Shown: one piece after another, positions 23,898 through 32,050 of the stretch
Numbering within the stretch: the first letter of the stretch is position 1
Layout of the letters: every line of letters begins with the position of its first letter
Source: Nocardioides campestrisoli
Lineage (GTDB): Bacteria > Actinomycetota > Actinomycetes > Propionibacteriales > Nocardioidaceae
NCBI RefSeq assembly: GCF_013624435.2
Contig: NZ_CP061768.1
Coordinates: 372,001-436,000 of the forward strand
Length of the DNA: 64,000 nt
Reading direction: 5' to 3'
The notes under the pieces: generated by a model
What the model was told of the DNA's origin: nothing
Seen by the model: the letters and a program-made list of their open reading frames with translations, nothing else
Databases searched by the model: none
Program-made: the position numbers and the translations under genes

Positions 23898-26843
23898 TTG
23901 CTGATTCTCATCGCCGGACTCTTTTTCCTCTCGTTGGCATGCCCGCTCATGGTTCTCCGGTGGGGGCGCCGCGCGTTCCTCCCGGTGGCCACCGCCGTGC
24001 TCGCCGGCACCGTCTGGGTCGCCGCCCAGGGGCCGGCCGTGCTGGACGGGGAGGTGCTGAGCGAGCAGTGGTCCTGGGTGCCCAGCATCGGGCTCGGGCT
24101 CTCGTTCACGATGGGCGCCCTGCAGTGGCTGCTGGCGATGATCGTGCTCGGCATCGGGGCCGTGGTGCTGGCCTACTGCACCTGGTACTTCCATGACGAC
24201 AGCGCCGGGGTGCCGCGCTTCGCGGGCGTGCTGACCGCCTTCGTCGCCGCCATGCTCGGCCTGGTCCTCTCCGACGACCTCCTGCTGACCTACGTCTTCT
24301 GGGAGCTCACCACCGTCTTCTCGTTCCTGCTGATCGGGCACGACCCGGCCCGCCGCAGCAGCCGGACGGCCGCGATCCAGGCGCTCCTGGTGACCACCCT
24401 GGGCGGTCTCGCGATGCTCGTCGGCGCGATCGTCCTGGGCTACCACGCGGGCACCATGACGATCAGCGAGATCCTCGCCGACCCGCCCGGCGGCACCGCG
24501 GTCACCGTGGCCGTCCTGCTGCTCCTGGTGGGCGCGATCAGCAAGTCCGCGCTGGTCCCGTTCCACTTCTGGCTGCCGGCGGCGATGGCCGCCCCGACCC
24601 CGGTCAGCGCCTACCTGCACGCGGCCTCGATGGTCAAGGCCGGCGTCTTCCTGGTCGCGCTGCTCGCCCCGGCCTTCGCCGACGTGCCGGGCTGGCGCTC
24701 GACCCTGCTGGTGCTCGGCCTGGCCACCATGCTGCTCGGCGGGATCCGGGCGCTGGTCCAGCACGACCTCAAGCTGCTCCTCGCCTACGGCACCGTGAGC
24801 CAGCTCGGCTTCATGATCCTGGTGCTCGGCGTCGGCACCCGGGCCGCCGCCCTGGCCGGGCTCGGCCTGCTCCTGGCGCACGCGCTCTTCAAGGCCTGCC
24901 TCTTCCTGGTCGTCGGCCTGGTCGACCGCACCACCGGCACCCGTGACCTGCGCCGGCTCACCGGCCTGGGCCGGCGGATGCCCGTCGTCGCGGTCGCGGC
25001 CACGGTGGCGGCCGCCTCGATGGCCGGCGTGCCGCCGCTGCTGGGGTACGTCGCCAAGGAGAGCGTCTTCGTCGCCCTGGTCGACGTCGCCCGCGACGGC
25101 GACGGCACCGGGGTGCCCTCGTTCGTCGGTTGGCTGGTCCTGGCCGGCGTCGTCCTGGGGTCGGTGCTCACCGTCGCCTACTCCGCCCGGTTCGTCTGGG
25201 GCGCCTTCGGCAACCGCGAGGTCGAGGAGGAGCTCACCGTCCGCCCCGTCCCCGTCGGCTTCGCCGCCGGCCCGGTGCTGCTGGCCGCGCTCACCGTGGT
25301 GCTCGGCTTCGCCGGACACCAGCTCACCTCGCTGCTCGGTCTCCAGGCCGACCTCTTCCCGCCCGGCGTGCACGAGGCCGAGCTCTCCCTGTGGCACGGC
25401 GTCGGCCTGCCGCTCGGCGCCACCGTGCTCGCCCTGCTGCTCGGCGCCCTGCTCTTCGTCGCCCGCGCGCCGGTGCTGCGCTGGCAGCTCTCCTTCAGCA
25501 ACGACCTCTCCCTCGAGCGTGCCTACCGGTGGACCATGCGCGCGCTCGACCGCAGCGCCGTCGAGGTCACCGGTGTGGTCCAGCGCGGCTCCGCCGCGGC
25601 GTACCTCGGCCTCATCCTGCTGGTCGTCGTCGCGGTGCCCGGCTCGGCCGTGATCCAGGGCGGGGACATCGACGTCACCCCCTGGCAGACCCCGGTGCAG
25701 CCGGCGATCGGCGTGGTGATCGTGGTCGCGGCGGTGATGGCGGCCCGCTCCCGGCGCCGGCTCCGCGCGGTCCTGCTGGCCGGTGTGACCGGCTTCGGCA
25801 CCGCGCTGCTCTTCCTGATCCAGGGCGCCCCCGACCTGGCGCTGACCCAGGTGCTGGTCGAGACCCTCACGGTCGTGGTCGCGGTGCTCGCGCTGCGCCG
25901 GCTGCCGGAGTACTTCACCGACCGGCCGCTGACCCGTCGCCGGTACCTGCGGATGGCCCTGGGCCTGGGTGTCGGCATCTCGGTGGCCGGGTTCCTGCTG
26001 CTCAGCGCCTCGGCGCGGACCGCCGAGCCGGTCTCGGCGACGCTGCCCGAGCTGGCCGTGGAGTACGGCGGCGGCCACAACATCGTCAACGTCATCCTGG
26101 TCGACGTCCGCGCCTGGGACACCCTGGGTGAGATCTCCGTGCTGGTCGCGGCCGCCACGGGGGTGGCCAGCCTGATCTTCCTCGACACCCGCGGCACCGG
26201 CATCCGCCGCGTCCACGAGATCCCCTACCCGGCGGGCGTCCGCAAGGAGCCGAAGGTCGCGGGCCGTCGGGCCTGGCTGCCGGCGCCGAGGACCCTGGCC
26301 CCGGAGAACCGGTCGATCATCTTCGAGGTGCTCACCCGGATGATCTTCCACAGCGTCATCATGATCTCGCTCTACCTCCTGCTGGCCGGGCACAACGACC
26401 CCGGCGGCGGCTTCGCGGCGGGCATGGTGGCCGGCCTGGCGCTGGTGGTCCGCTACCTCGCGGGCGGACGCTACGAGCTCGACGAGGCCGCGCCCGTCGA
26501 CGCGGGCAAGCTGATCGGCGGCGGCCTCGCGGTCGCCGCGCTGGCCGCGGTCGTGCCGCTGCTCTTCGGTGCCGCGGTGCTGCAGAGCGCGATCATCGAC
26601 ATCCCGCTGCCGCTGCTGGGCAAGCTCCACCTGGTCACCTCGGTCTTCTTCGACATCGGGGTCTACCTGGTCGTGGTCGGCCTGGTCCTGGACCTGCTCC
26701 GCGCGCTCGGCTCGCAGATCGACCGGCAGATCATCCGCGACCGGCGCGCTGCTGAGGACGACGCCGACGCCGCGCCCGTCGGCTCCGCGGGCACCGCCAA
26801 GACCGGCGGCACCGCCGAGACCGCCGAGAGCGGGGCCCGATGA
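23898..26843 (+). CDS. mrpA: Na+/H+ antiporter subunit A (MrpA fused to MrpB domain)
   Basis: Largest membrane subunit of the multisubunit cation/proton antiporter, 981 residues. Residues 1 to about 640 are the NuoL-like channel subunit (WELTTVFSFLLIGHDPARRSS, KSALVPFHFWLPAAMAAPTPVSAYLHAASMVKAG, LAYGTVSQLG). DUF4040/MbhE-like segments follow, and about 804-955 is an MnhB domain (GHNDPGGGFAAGMVAGLA). There is no separate mrpB, as in other actinobacteria. I chose the TTG that yields MLILIAGLFFLSLACPL, aligning with known MrpA N-termini; the open frame upstream overlaps the divergent peptidase gene. The stop overlaps mrpC (ATGA). Confidence 0.93.
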   Translation: MLILIAGLFFLSLACPLMVLRWGRRAFLPVATAVLAGTVWVAAQGPAVLDGEVLSEQWSWVPSIGLGLSFTMGALQWLLAMIVLGIGAVVLAYCTWYFHDDSAGVPRFAGVLTAFVAAMLGLVLSDDLLLTYVFWELTTVFSFLLIGHDPARRSSRTAAIQALLVTTLGGLAMLVGAIVLGYHAGTMTISEILADPPGGTAVTVAVLLLLVGAISKSALVPFHFWLPAAMAAPTPVSAYLHAASMVKAGVFLVALLAPAFADVPGWRSTLLVLGLATMLLGGIRALVQHDLKLLLAYGTVSQLGFMILVLGVGTRAAALAGLGLLLAHALFKACLFLVVGLVDRTTGTRDLRRLTGLGRRMPVVAVAATVAAASMAGVPPLLGYVAKESVFVALVDVARDGDGTGVPSFVGWLVLAGVVLGSVLTVAYSARFVWGAFGNREVEEELTVRPVPVGFAAGPVLLAALTVVLGFAGHQLTSLLGLQADLFPPGVHEAELSLWHGVGLPLGATVLALLLGALLFVARAPVLRWQLSFSNDLSLERAYRWTMRALDRSAVEVTGVVQRGSAAAYLGLILLVVVAVPGSAVIQGGDIDVTPWQTPVQPAIGVVIVVAAVMAARSRRRLRAVLLAGVTGFGTALLFLIQGAPDLALTQVLVETLTVVVAVLALRRLPEYFTDRPLTRRRYLRMALGLGVGISVAGFLLLSASARTAEPVSATLPELAVEYGGGHNIVNVILVDVRAWDTLGEISVLVAAATGVASLIFLDTRGTGIRRVHEIPYPAGVRKEPKVAGRRAWLPAPRTLAPENRSIIFEVLTRMIFHSVIMISLYLLLAGHNDPGGGFAAGMVAGLALVVRYLAGGRYELDEAAPVDAGKLIGGGLAVAALAAVVPLLFGAAVLQSAIIDIPLPLLGKLHLVTSVFFDIGVYLVVVGLVLDLLRALGSQIDRQIIRDRRAAEDDADAAPVGSAGTAKTGGTAETAESGAR

Positions 26844-27355
26844 ACGACGTGAACCTGACCCTGGTGATCACCTCCGCCGCGCTGATCGGCTGCGGGGTCT
26901 ACCTGCTGCTCGAGCGCAGCCTCTCCCGGGTGCTGGTCGGCTTCCTGCTGATGGGCAACGGCGTGAGCCTGGCCTTCCTGGTCGCCGGCGGCGAGGGGGC
27001 GGCGCCTCCGATCGTGGAGGACGGCGTCACCGAGGCGATCTCCGACCCGCTCCCGCAGGCCATGGTGCTCACCGCGATCGTCATCACCCTGGCGACCACC
27101 GCCTTCGTGCTGGCGATGGCCTACCGCAGCTGGCAGCTCAACGGCCACGACGACGTGCAGGACGACGTGGAGGACGCGATGATCCGCCGGCTGGCCGCCT
27201 CCGACGTCACGTCGCAGGCCTACTCGGCCGCCAGCGACGACCCCGACCAGGTCGACGAGTCCAGCGACTTCGTCGAGGGCGAGCTCGCTGCCGAGGACGA
27301 CGTGGCCCAGGTGGCCAGGCGCGAGGAGAACGACGACGAGGGGACGAGCCGATGA
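26840..27355 (+). CDS. mrpC: Na+/H+ antiporter subunit C
   Basis: Membrane subunit related to NuoK, 171 residues. Three helices cover about residues 1-105, with the family motif YLLLERSLSRVLVGFLLMGNGVSL and DPLPQAMVLTAIVITLATTAFVLA. A long acidic C-terminal tail (about 110-171, rich in Asp and Glu) extends beyond the roughly 115-residue Bacillus protein; such tails are seen in actinobacterial MrpC. Start and stop both overlap neighbours by 4 bp, so the operon is tightly coupled. Confidence 0.93.
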   Translation: MNDVNLTLVITSAALIGCGVYLLLERSLSRVLVGFLLMGNGVSLAFLVAGGEGAAPPIVEDGVTEAISDPLPQAMVLTAIVITLATTAFVLAMAYRSWQLNGHDDVQDDVEDAMIRRLAASDVTSQAYSAASDDPDQVDESSDFVEGELAAEDDVAQVARREENDDEGTSR

Positions 27356-29052
27356 CGACGAGCATCCTGGTCCCGCTGCCGGTGCTGCTGCCGCTGCTGG
27401 GCGCCGGCATCAGCCTGGTGATCACCCACCGGCCCCGGCTCCAGCGCTGGCTGAGCCTGGTGGTGCTGCTGGCGAACGCCGCGATCGCGGCGGTGCTGCT
27501 GGTCGAGGCCGACCGGTCCGGCCCGCAGGTGATGTGGATGGGCGAGTGGCCCGAGACGATCGGCATCGTGCTGGTCGCCGACCGGCTGGCCGCGCTGATG
27601 GTGCTGGTGAGCTCGCTGGTGACCCTCGCGGTCCTCGGCTACTCGGTCGGCCAGGGCATGGTCGAGGACGAGGAGTCCGCGCCGCTCTCGGTCTACCACC
27701 CGACCTTCCTGGTGCTGGTGGCCGGCGTGGCCAACGCGTTCCTCGCCGGCGACCTGTTCAACCTGTTCGTCAGCTTCGAGATGCTGCTCTTCGCCAGCTA
27801 CGTGCTGCTCACCCTGGGCGGCACCGGCCCGCGGATCCGGGCCGGCACGATCTACGTCCTGGTGGCGCTGCTCTCCTCCTCGCTGTTCCTGATCTCGCTG
27901 GCCGCGACGTACGCCGCCACCGGCACGCTCACCCTGGCGCACCTGGCGGAGCGGATCGCCGACCTGCCCCCGCACGTCTCGCTGATGCTCCAGCTGTTGC
28001 TGCTGACCACGTTCGCGATCAAGGCGGCGATCTTCCCGCTCTCGTTCTGGCTGCCCGACAGCTATCCCACCGCCCCGGCGCCGGTCACCGCCGTCTTCGC
28101 GGGCCTGCTGACCAAGGTCGGCATCTACGCGATCCTGCGGATGCAGATGCTGCTCTTCCCGCACAGCCCGCTGACCGACCTGCTGCTGTGGGTGGCGCTG
28201 TTCACCATGCTCGTCGGCATCCTGGGCGCGATCGCCCAGTCCGACATCAAGCGCATGCTCTCCTTCACCCTGGTCAGCCACATCGGCTTCCTGGTGCTCG
28301 GCGTCGCCGTGGCCGGGGTCGCCGGGGCGTCGGCGACGATGTTCTACGTCGTCCACCACATCACCGTGCAGACGGCGCTCTTCCTGGTGGTCGGCCTGGT
28401 CGAACGCCGGGCCGGCAGCACCTCGCTGGTCCGGATCGGTGGGCTGGCCCGGATCGCCCCGCTGCTGGGCGTGCTCTTCTTCATCCCCGCGATGAACCTC
28501 GCCGGGATCCCGCCGTTCTCCGGCTTCATCGGGAAGGTCGGGCTGATGCAGGCGGCCCAGGAGCTGGGCACCGGACTGGCCTGGACCCTGGTGGTGGCGA
28601 GCGTGCTGACCAGCCTGCTCACCCTGTACGCCGTGGCGAAGACCTGGGCGGTCGCCTTCTGGCGGACCCCGCTGGAGGCCCACGAGGCGCTGGCCGCGGT
28701 CGAGGAGGTCGGGGCGGACCCGCTGCCCGGCCACGACACCCGGCCCCGGACCGAGCACCGCGGCCACGTGCACACCTCCACCGGCGTGCTCTCCGCGCAG
28801 ACGATCTCGGAGTCGCGGCGGGTGGCCGACGACGACGACCCGGACCAGGACTTCTACCAGCTGATCCAGTCCGAGCAGGACATCCGCTCCACGCCGGCCA
28901 GCATGGTCGTCCCGGCGGCCGCCCTGGTCGTCCTCACCGTGCTGCTGACGGTGGTGGCCGGCCCGCTCTTCGAGTTCACCGACCGCGCCGCGGCCGACCT
29001 GGTCGCGCGCACGCCGTACGTCTCGGCCGTGCTCGGGGGTGAGGCGCCGTGA
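27352..29052 (+). CDS. mrpD: Na+/H+ antiporter subunit D
   Basis: NuoN/NuoM-like proton-translocating membrane subunit, 566 residues. It has about 14 helices with the conserved loop FAIKAAIFPLSFWLPDSYPTAPAPVTAVFAG (key Lys and Pro residues) and QSDIKRMLSFTLVSHIGF. Between the last two helices (about residues 440-515) is a hydrophilic insert rich in Asp, Glu, His and Arg that Bacillus MrpD lacks. ATG start overlaps the mrpC stop; GTG of mrpE overlaps its own stop. Confidence 0.93.
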   Translation: MTTSILVPLPVLLPLLGAGISLVITHRPRLQRWLSLVVLLANAAIAAVLLVEADRSGPQVMWMGEWPETIGIVLVADRLAALMVLVSSLVTLAVLGYSVGQGMVEDEESAPLSVYHPTFLVLVAGVANAFLAGDLFNLFVSFEMLLFASYVLLTLGGTGPRIRAGTIYVLVALLSSSLFLISLAATYAATGTLTLAHLAERIADLPPHVSLMLQLLLLTTFAIKAAIFPLSFWLPDSYPTAPAPVTAVFAGLLTKVGIYAILRMQMLLFPHSPLTDLLLWVALFTMLVGILGAIAQSDIKRMLSFTLVSHIGFLVLGVAVAGVAGASATMFYVVHHITVQTALFLVVGLVERRAGSTSLVRIGGLARIAPLLGVLFFIPAMNLAGIPPFSGFIGKVGLMQAAQELGTGLAWTLVVASVLTSLLTLYAVAKTWAVAFWRTPLEAHEALAAVEEVGADPLPGHDTRPRTEHRGHVHTSTGVLSAQTISESRRVADDDDPDQDFYQLIQSEQDIRSTPASMVVPAAALVVLTVLLTVVAGPLFEFTDRAAADLVARTPYVSAVLGGEAP

Positions 29053-29630
29053 GCCCGAAGATGCGCACCACCCGCAGCGGCGCCGTGCGGCCCGTCCGGT
29101 ACCGCGCGGTGCAGCCGTTCGCGCTGCTGTGGCTGACCCTGGTCTGGCTCGCGCTGTGGGGCGACGTGACCCCGCTGCTGGTGGTCTCCGGCGTGCTGGT
29201 GGGCGTGGCCGCCCAGTGGGCGTTCCCCCTGCCCCCGGTCCGGCTGGAGTCCCGGATCCGCCCCTGGCGCCTGCTGCTGCTCCTGCTGCGCTTCGTCGTG
29301 GACGTGGTCCGGGCCAGCCTGGAGGTCTCCTCGGTGGTGCTGCGCCGCCGCCCGGTCCGCAACGCGGTGGTCGCGGTCGACCTGCGCAGCTCCTCGGACT
29401 TCGTGCTCACCGGGGTGGCCTCGATGCTGAGCCTGGTCCCGGGCTCGATCGTGGTCGAGGTGCGGCGCTCCACCCACACCCTCTACCTGCACGTGCTCGA
29501 CGTGGACGACGTGGAAGGGGCGGAGCGGTTCCGCCGCGACGCCCTCGCCGTGGAGGACCGCTTCCTGGCCGCCTTCGAGCCGATCGACCCGGTCGTGCAG
29601 GGCACGAGCGAGCGGGGGGTGTCGCGATGA
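29049..29630 (+). CDS. mrpE: Na+/H+ antiporter subunit E
   Basis: A 193-residue membrane subunit of the Mrp complex. Two to three helices lie in residues 18-85, including LLWLTLVWLALWGDVTPLLV and LLLLRFVVDVVRASLEVSSVVL, followed by a cytoplasmic MnhE domain with SDFVLTGVASMLSLVPGSIVVEV and HVLDVDD. GTG start in a GTGA overlap with mrpD, and its own stop overlaps mrpF. The subunit is needed for assembly of the complex in studied species. Confidence 0.92.
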   Translation: MSPKMRTTRSGAVRPVRYRAVQPFALLWLTLVWLALWGDVTPLLVVSGVLVGVAAQWAFPLPPVRLESRIRPWRLLLLLLRFVVDVVRASLEVSSVVLRRRPVRNAVVAVDLRSSSDFVLTGVASMLSLVPGSIVVEVRRSTHTLYLHVLDVDDVEGAERFRRDALAVEDRFLAAFEPIDPVVQGTSERGVSR

Positions 29631-29926
29631 GCGTGGTGATCGGGATCGCGGCGGCGATGCTGGTGGTGGCCGCCGGCCTGCTGCTCTTCCGCACGACGGT
29701 GGGTCCGACCATCCTGGACCGCAGCATGGCCCTGGACGTCCTGATGTCGGTGACGGTCTGCGCGATGGCGCTCTGGTCGGTCCAGCAGGACAGCTCGGTC
29801 GCGCTGCCCGCGATCCTCGCGGTGGCCGCCGTCGGCTTCGTGGGCTCGATCGCGATCGCCCGCTACGCCAGCGGGATCGACGACGTGGCCGCCGAGGCCG
29901 AGCAGCAGGAGGATGAGCAGGCATGA
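29627..29926 (+). CDS. mrpF: Na+/H+ antiporter subunit F
   Basis: A 99-residue small membrane subunit with three helices. The family motif FRTTVGPTILDRSMALDVL is at about residues 22-40, and an acidic tail (DDVAAEAEQQEDEQ) closes the protein. ATG start overlaps the mrpE stop and its end overlaps mrpG by 4 bp. The much longer frame beginning at 29039 is antiparallel to the logic of mrpE and is not used. Confidence 0.92.
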   Translation: MSVVIGIAAAMLVVAAGLLLFRTTVGPTILDRSMALDVLMSVTVCAMALWSVQQDSSVALPAILAVAAVGFVGSIAIARYASGIDDVAAEAEQQEDEQA

Positions 29927-30291
29927 GCATCGAGTCGGTCCTCGACGTGCTGTCCGCGGTCTCCCTGCTGGTCGGCGCCGGCTTCGCGCTGATCGCCGCG
30001 ATCGGGGTGGTCCGGCTGCCCGACCTGCCGAGCCGGATGCACGCGGCGACCAAGCCGCAGGTCATCGGCCTGGGCTTCGTGGTGCTGGGGCTGGGGCTCC
30101 GGCTGCGCGAGCCGTCGGTCCTCGGGCTGCTCGCCCTGGTGGTGATCCTCCAGATGGCCACCAGCGTGGTCTCCAGCCACATGGTCGGGCGCGCCTCGTT
30201 CCGGGCCGGTCAGGTCCGTGAGGACCTGCTGGTCGTCGACGAGCTGAGCGAGTCCAGCCACGACTGGGAGAAGGGTCGCGGCGCACCCTGA
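29923..30291 (+). CDS. mrpG: Na+/H+ antiporter subunit G
   Basis: A 122-residue three-helix membrane subunit, last gene of the mrp operon. It carries the family signature GVVRLPDLPSRMHAATKPQVIG at about residues 27-48. The C-terminal part is a hydrophilic tail. ATG start overlaps the mrpF stop. The whole A/B-C-D-E-F-G set is present and intact, so a working antiporter for sodium or alkali tolerance is expected. Confidence 0.92.
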   Translation: MSIESVLDVLSAVSLLVGAGFALIAAIGVVRLPDLPSRMHAATKPQVIGLGFVVLGLGLRLREPSVLGLLALVVILQMATSVVSSHMVGRASFRAGQVREDLLVVDELSESSHDWEKGRGAP

Positions 30292-30345
30292 CGTGCGGTT
30301 CACCCGGTCGGGTCCATTGACCGCGGGGGCGCGGACCGCTGGACT

Positions 30346-31686
30346 GTGCCCGTGACCCACCAGGAGCCGGCCCGCGTCAGCCCGGACACGGCGTACGTGC
30401 TCGAGCGCGCCTGGGTGGACGGCGAGTTCCGCGACGAGGTGCTGGTCGAGGTCCTGAGCGGGCGGTTCTCCCGGGTCGAGACGGGCGGCGTGTCGGCCGT
30501 CCCGGCGACCCGGCTGGCCGGGCTGACGGTGCCGGGCCTGGCCAACGTGCACAGCCACGTCCCGCACCGGGCGTTGCGCGGGCTCCAGCACGGCGACCGG
30601 CAGGCCTGGCGGTGGCGGCTGGACCAGGTGGTGGAGCGGCTCGACCCCGACTCGATGTTCGAGCTCGCGCGGGCCACCTACCGGGAGATGGCCGCGGCCG
30701 GGTTCACCACGGTGGGGGAGTTCCACGACCTGCACCACCAGGCGGGTGGCACGCCGTACGAGGACCCGAACCTGATGGGCGTGGTGCTGGCCGAGGCCGC
30801 CGCCGACGCCGGGATCCGGCTGACCCTGCTGGACGCCTGCCGGCTGGGCACCGGGGACGAGGAGCTCCCCGCGCAGGCGCTGCGCTCCACCGACGCGGAC
30901 CCCGAGCGCTGGGCGCTGCGGGTGGGCGCGCTGGAGAAGACCCTCGCGGGCTCCGAGCACGCCCGGGTCGGCGCCGCGCTGCCCACGGTCCGGGCGATGC
31001 CGCGCGACCAGCTGCCGGTCTTCGCCCGCGCCGCCGAGGACCGCGCGCTGCAGGTGCACCTGTGCGCCACCCAGGACGAGGACACCGAGTGCCGGGCCCG
31101 GTACGGCGTCTCCGCGGCCCGGCTGCTCGCCGACGCCGGCCTGCTCGGCCCGCGCACCGCGGCGGTGCACGCCACCCACCTCGACGACTGGGACGTCGCG
31201 CTGCTCGGCAGCACCGGGACCCGGGTCGCCCTGTGCCCGACCACCGACCGCGACCTCGGGCACGGCGTCGGCCCGGCCCGCCGGCTGCACGAGGCGGGCG
31301 CCCGGCTCACCCTCGGCTCGGGCAGCCACGCGGTGATCGACCCGTTCGAGGAGATGCGGGCCGCCGAGCTGCACGCCCGCCTGGTCTCCCGCCGCCGGGG
31401 GCACTGGTCGGCCGCCGAGCTCCTCACCGCCGCGACCCGCGAGGGGCACGACGCCCTCGGCTGGCCGGACGCCGGGCAGATCGCGGTGGGCCGGCGCGCG
31501 GACCTGGTCACGCTGACCGCACGCAGCGTGCGGACCGCGGGCACCGGCGGCGACGAGCAGACGGTCGTCTTCGCCGCCACGGCCGCCGACGTCACCCACG
31601 TGGTGGTCGACGGGTGGGTGCTCGCCCGGGAGGCCGAGCACGTCGGCGCCGACCTCGACGCCGTGGTCGCCCGGCTGCTGCGCTGA
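30346..31686 (+). CDS. HutF-like amidohydrolase, atypical active site
   Basis: A 446-residue amidohydrolase-superfamily protein most like formimidoylglutamate deiminase (HutF), the cytosolic enzyme that converts formimidoylglutamate to formylglutamate. Family features are PGLANVHSHVPHRALRGLQ (the HxH metal pair), VGEFHDLHHQ, VHATHLDDW and CPTTDRDLGHG. However, the family GSDSH motif reads GSGSH here, replacing the metal-binding Asp by Gly, and the HIAEQ segment reads HLCAT. No other histidine-degradation gene is nearby. The GTG start lies 55 bp after mrpG; a GTG two codons later is an alternative. Catalysis on the classical substrate is doubtful. Confidence 0.75.
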   Translation: MPVTHQEPARVSPDTAYVLERAWVDGEFRDEVLVEVLSGRFSRVETGGVSAVPATRLAGLTVPGLANVHSHVPHRALRGLQHGDRQAWRWRLDQVVERLDPDSMFELARATYREMAAAGFTTVGEFHDLHHQAGGTPYEDPNLMGVVLAEAAADAGIRLTLLDACRLGTGDEELPAQALRSTDADPERWALRVGALEKTLAGSEHARVGAALPTVRAMPRDQLPVFARAAEDRALQVHLCATQDEDTECRARYGVSAARLLADAGLLGPRTAAVHATHLDDWDVALLGSTGTRVALCPTTDRDLGHGVGPARRLHEAGARLTLGSGSHAVIDPFEEMRAAELHARLVSRRRGHWSAAELLTAATREGHDALGWPDAGQIAVGRRADLVTLTARSVRTAGTGGDEQTVVFAATAADVTHVVVDGWVLAREAEHVGADLDAVVARLLR

Positions 31687-31691
31687 CCGGC

Positions 31692-31792
31692 CTGAGGTAG
31701 CCCCACCCCTGAGGTGGCCTGCTCTGAGGTAGCCGGCCCTCGCGAGTCTCCGGCGGGATAGGGAACGCCGCCGATGTGCGGCCCTACCTCAG
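31692..31792. promoter_or_regulatory. CTGAGGTAGCC direct repeats with one inverted copy
   Basis: CTGAGGTAGCC occurs at 31692-31702 and 31724-31734, with CTGAGGTGGCC at 31709-31719 between them, and an inverted CTACCTCAG at 31784-31792. They fill the 150-bp gap before the 48-residue basic protein gene. The arrangement looks like a multi-site operator, but the factor is unknown. Confidence 0.5.
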
Positions 31793-31838
31793 CCGACGAG
31801 TGTCGTCCTCGAGAGAACACCGAGGAAGGGGACACACC

Positions 31839-31985
31839 ATGTACGGCGACGACTACTTCATCCGCAGCGAGACCGACTACCGCACCGAGCAGGTGCGCCG
31901 CGCCTGGGGACGGCGGCGCCGCGGAGCCCGGACGCGCACCCGGCGCTGGCAGGGCCCGCTGCGCGGCGCCGGCGAGATGCGCTGA
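31839..31985 (+). CDS. Small Arg-rich hypothetical protein (48 aa)
   Basis: A 48-residue protein, MYGDDYFIRSETDYRTEQ then a run dominated by Arg (about 13 Arg in residues 15-37). A GAGGAAGGGG ribosome site precedes the ATG, supporting translation. The gene follows a cluster of CTGAGGTAGCC repeats and lies just upstream of the large LuxR-type regulator. Its extreme basicity suggests nucleic acid or membrane-phosphate contact, but no family is recognised. Confidence 0.6.
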   Translation: MYGDDYFIRSETDYRTEQVRRAWGRRRRGARTRTRRWQGPLRGAGEMR

Positions 31986-32050
31986 GCGTGAGCGGCCGGA
32001 CCGCGGAGAGGGTTCCACGGCTGTCGGTGGCACAGGCCACAATGGACGAC

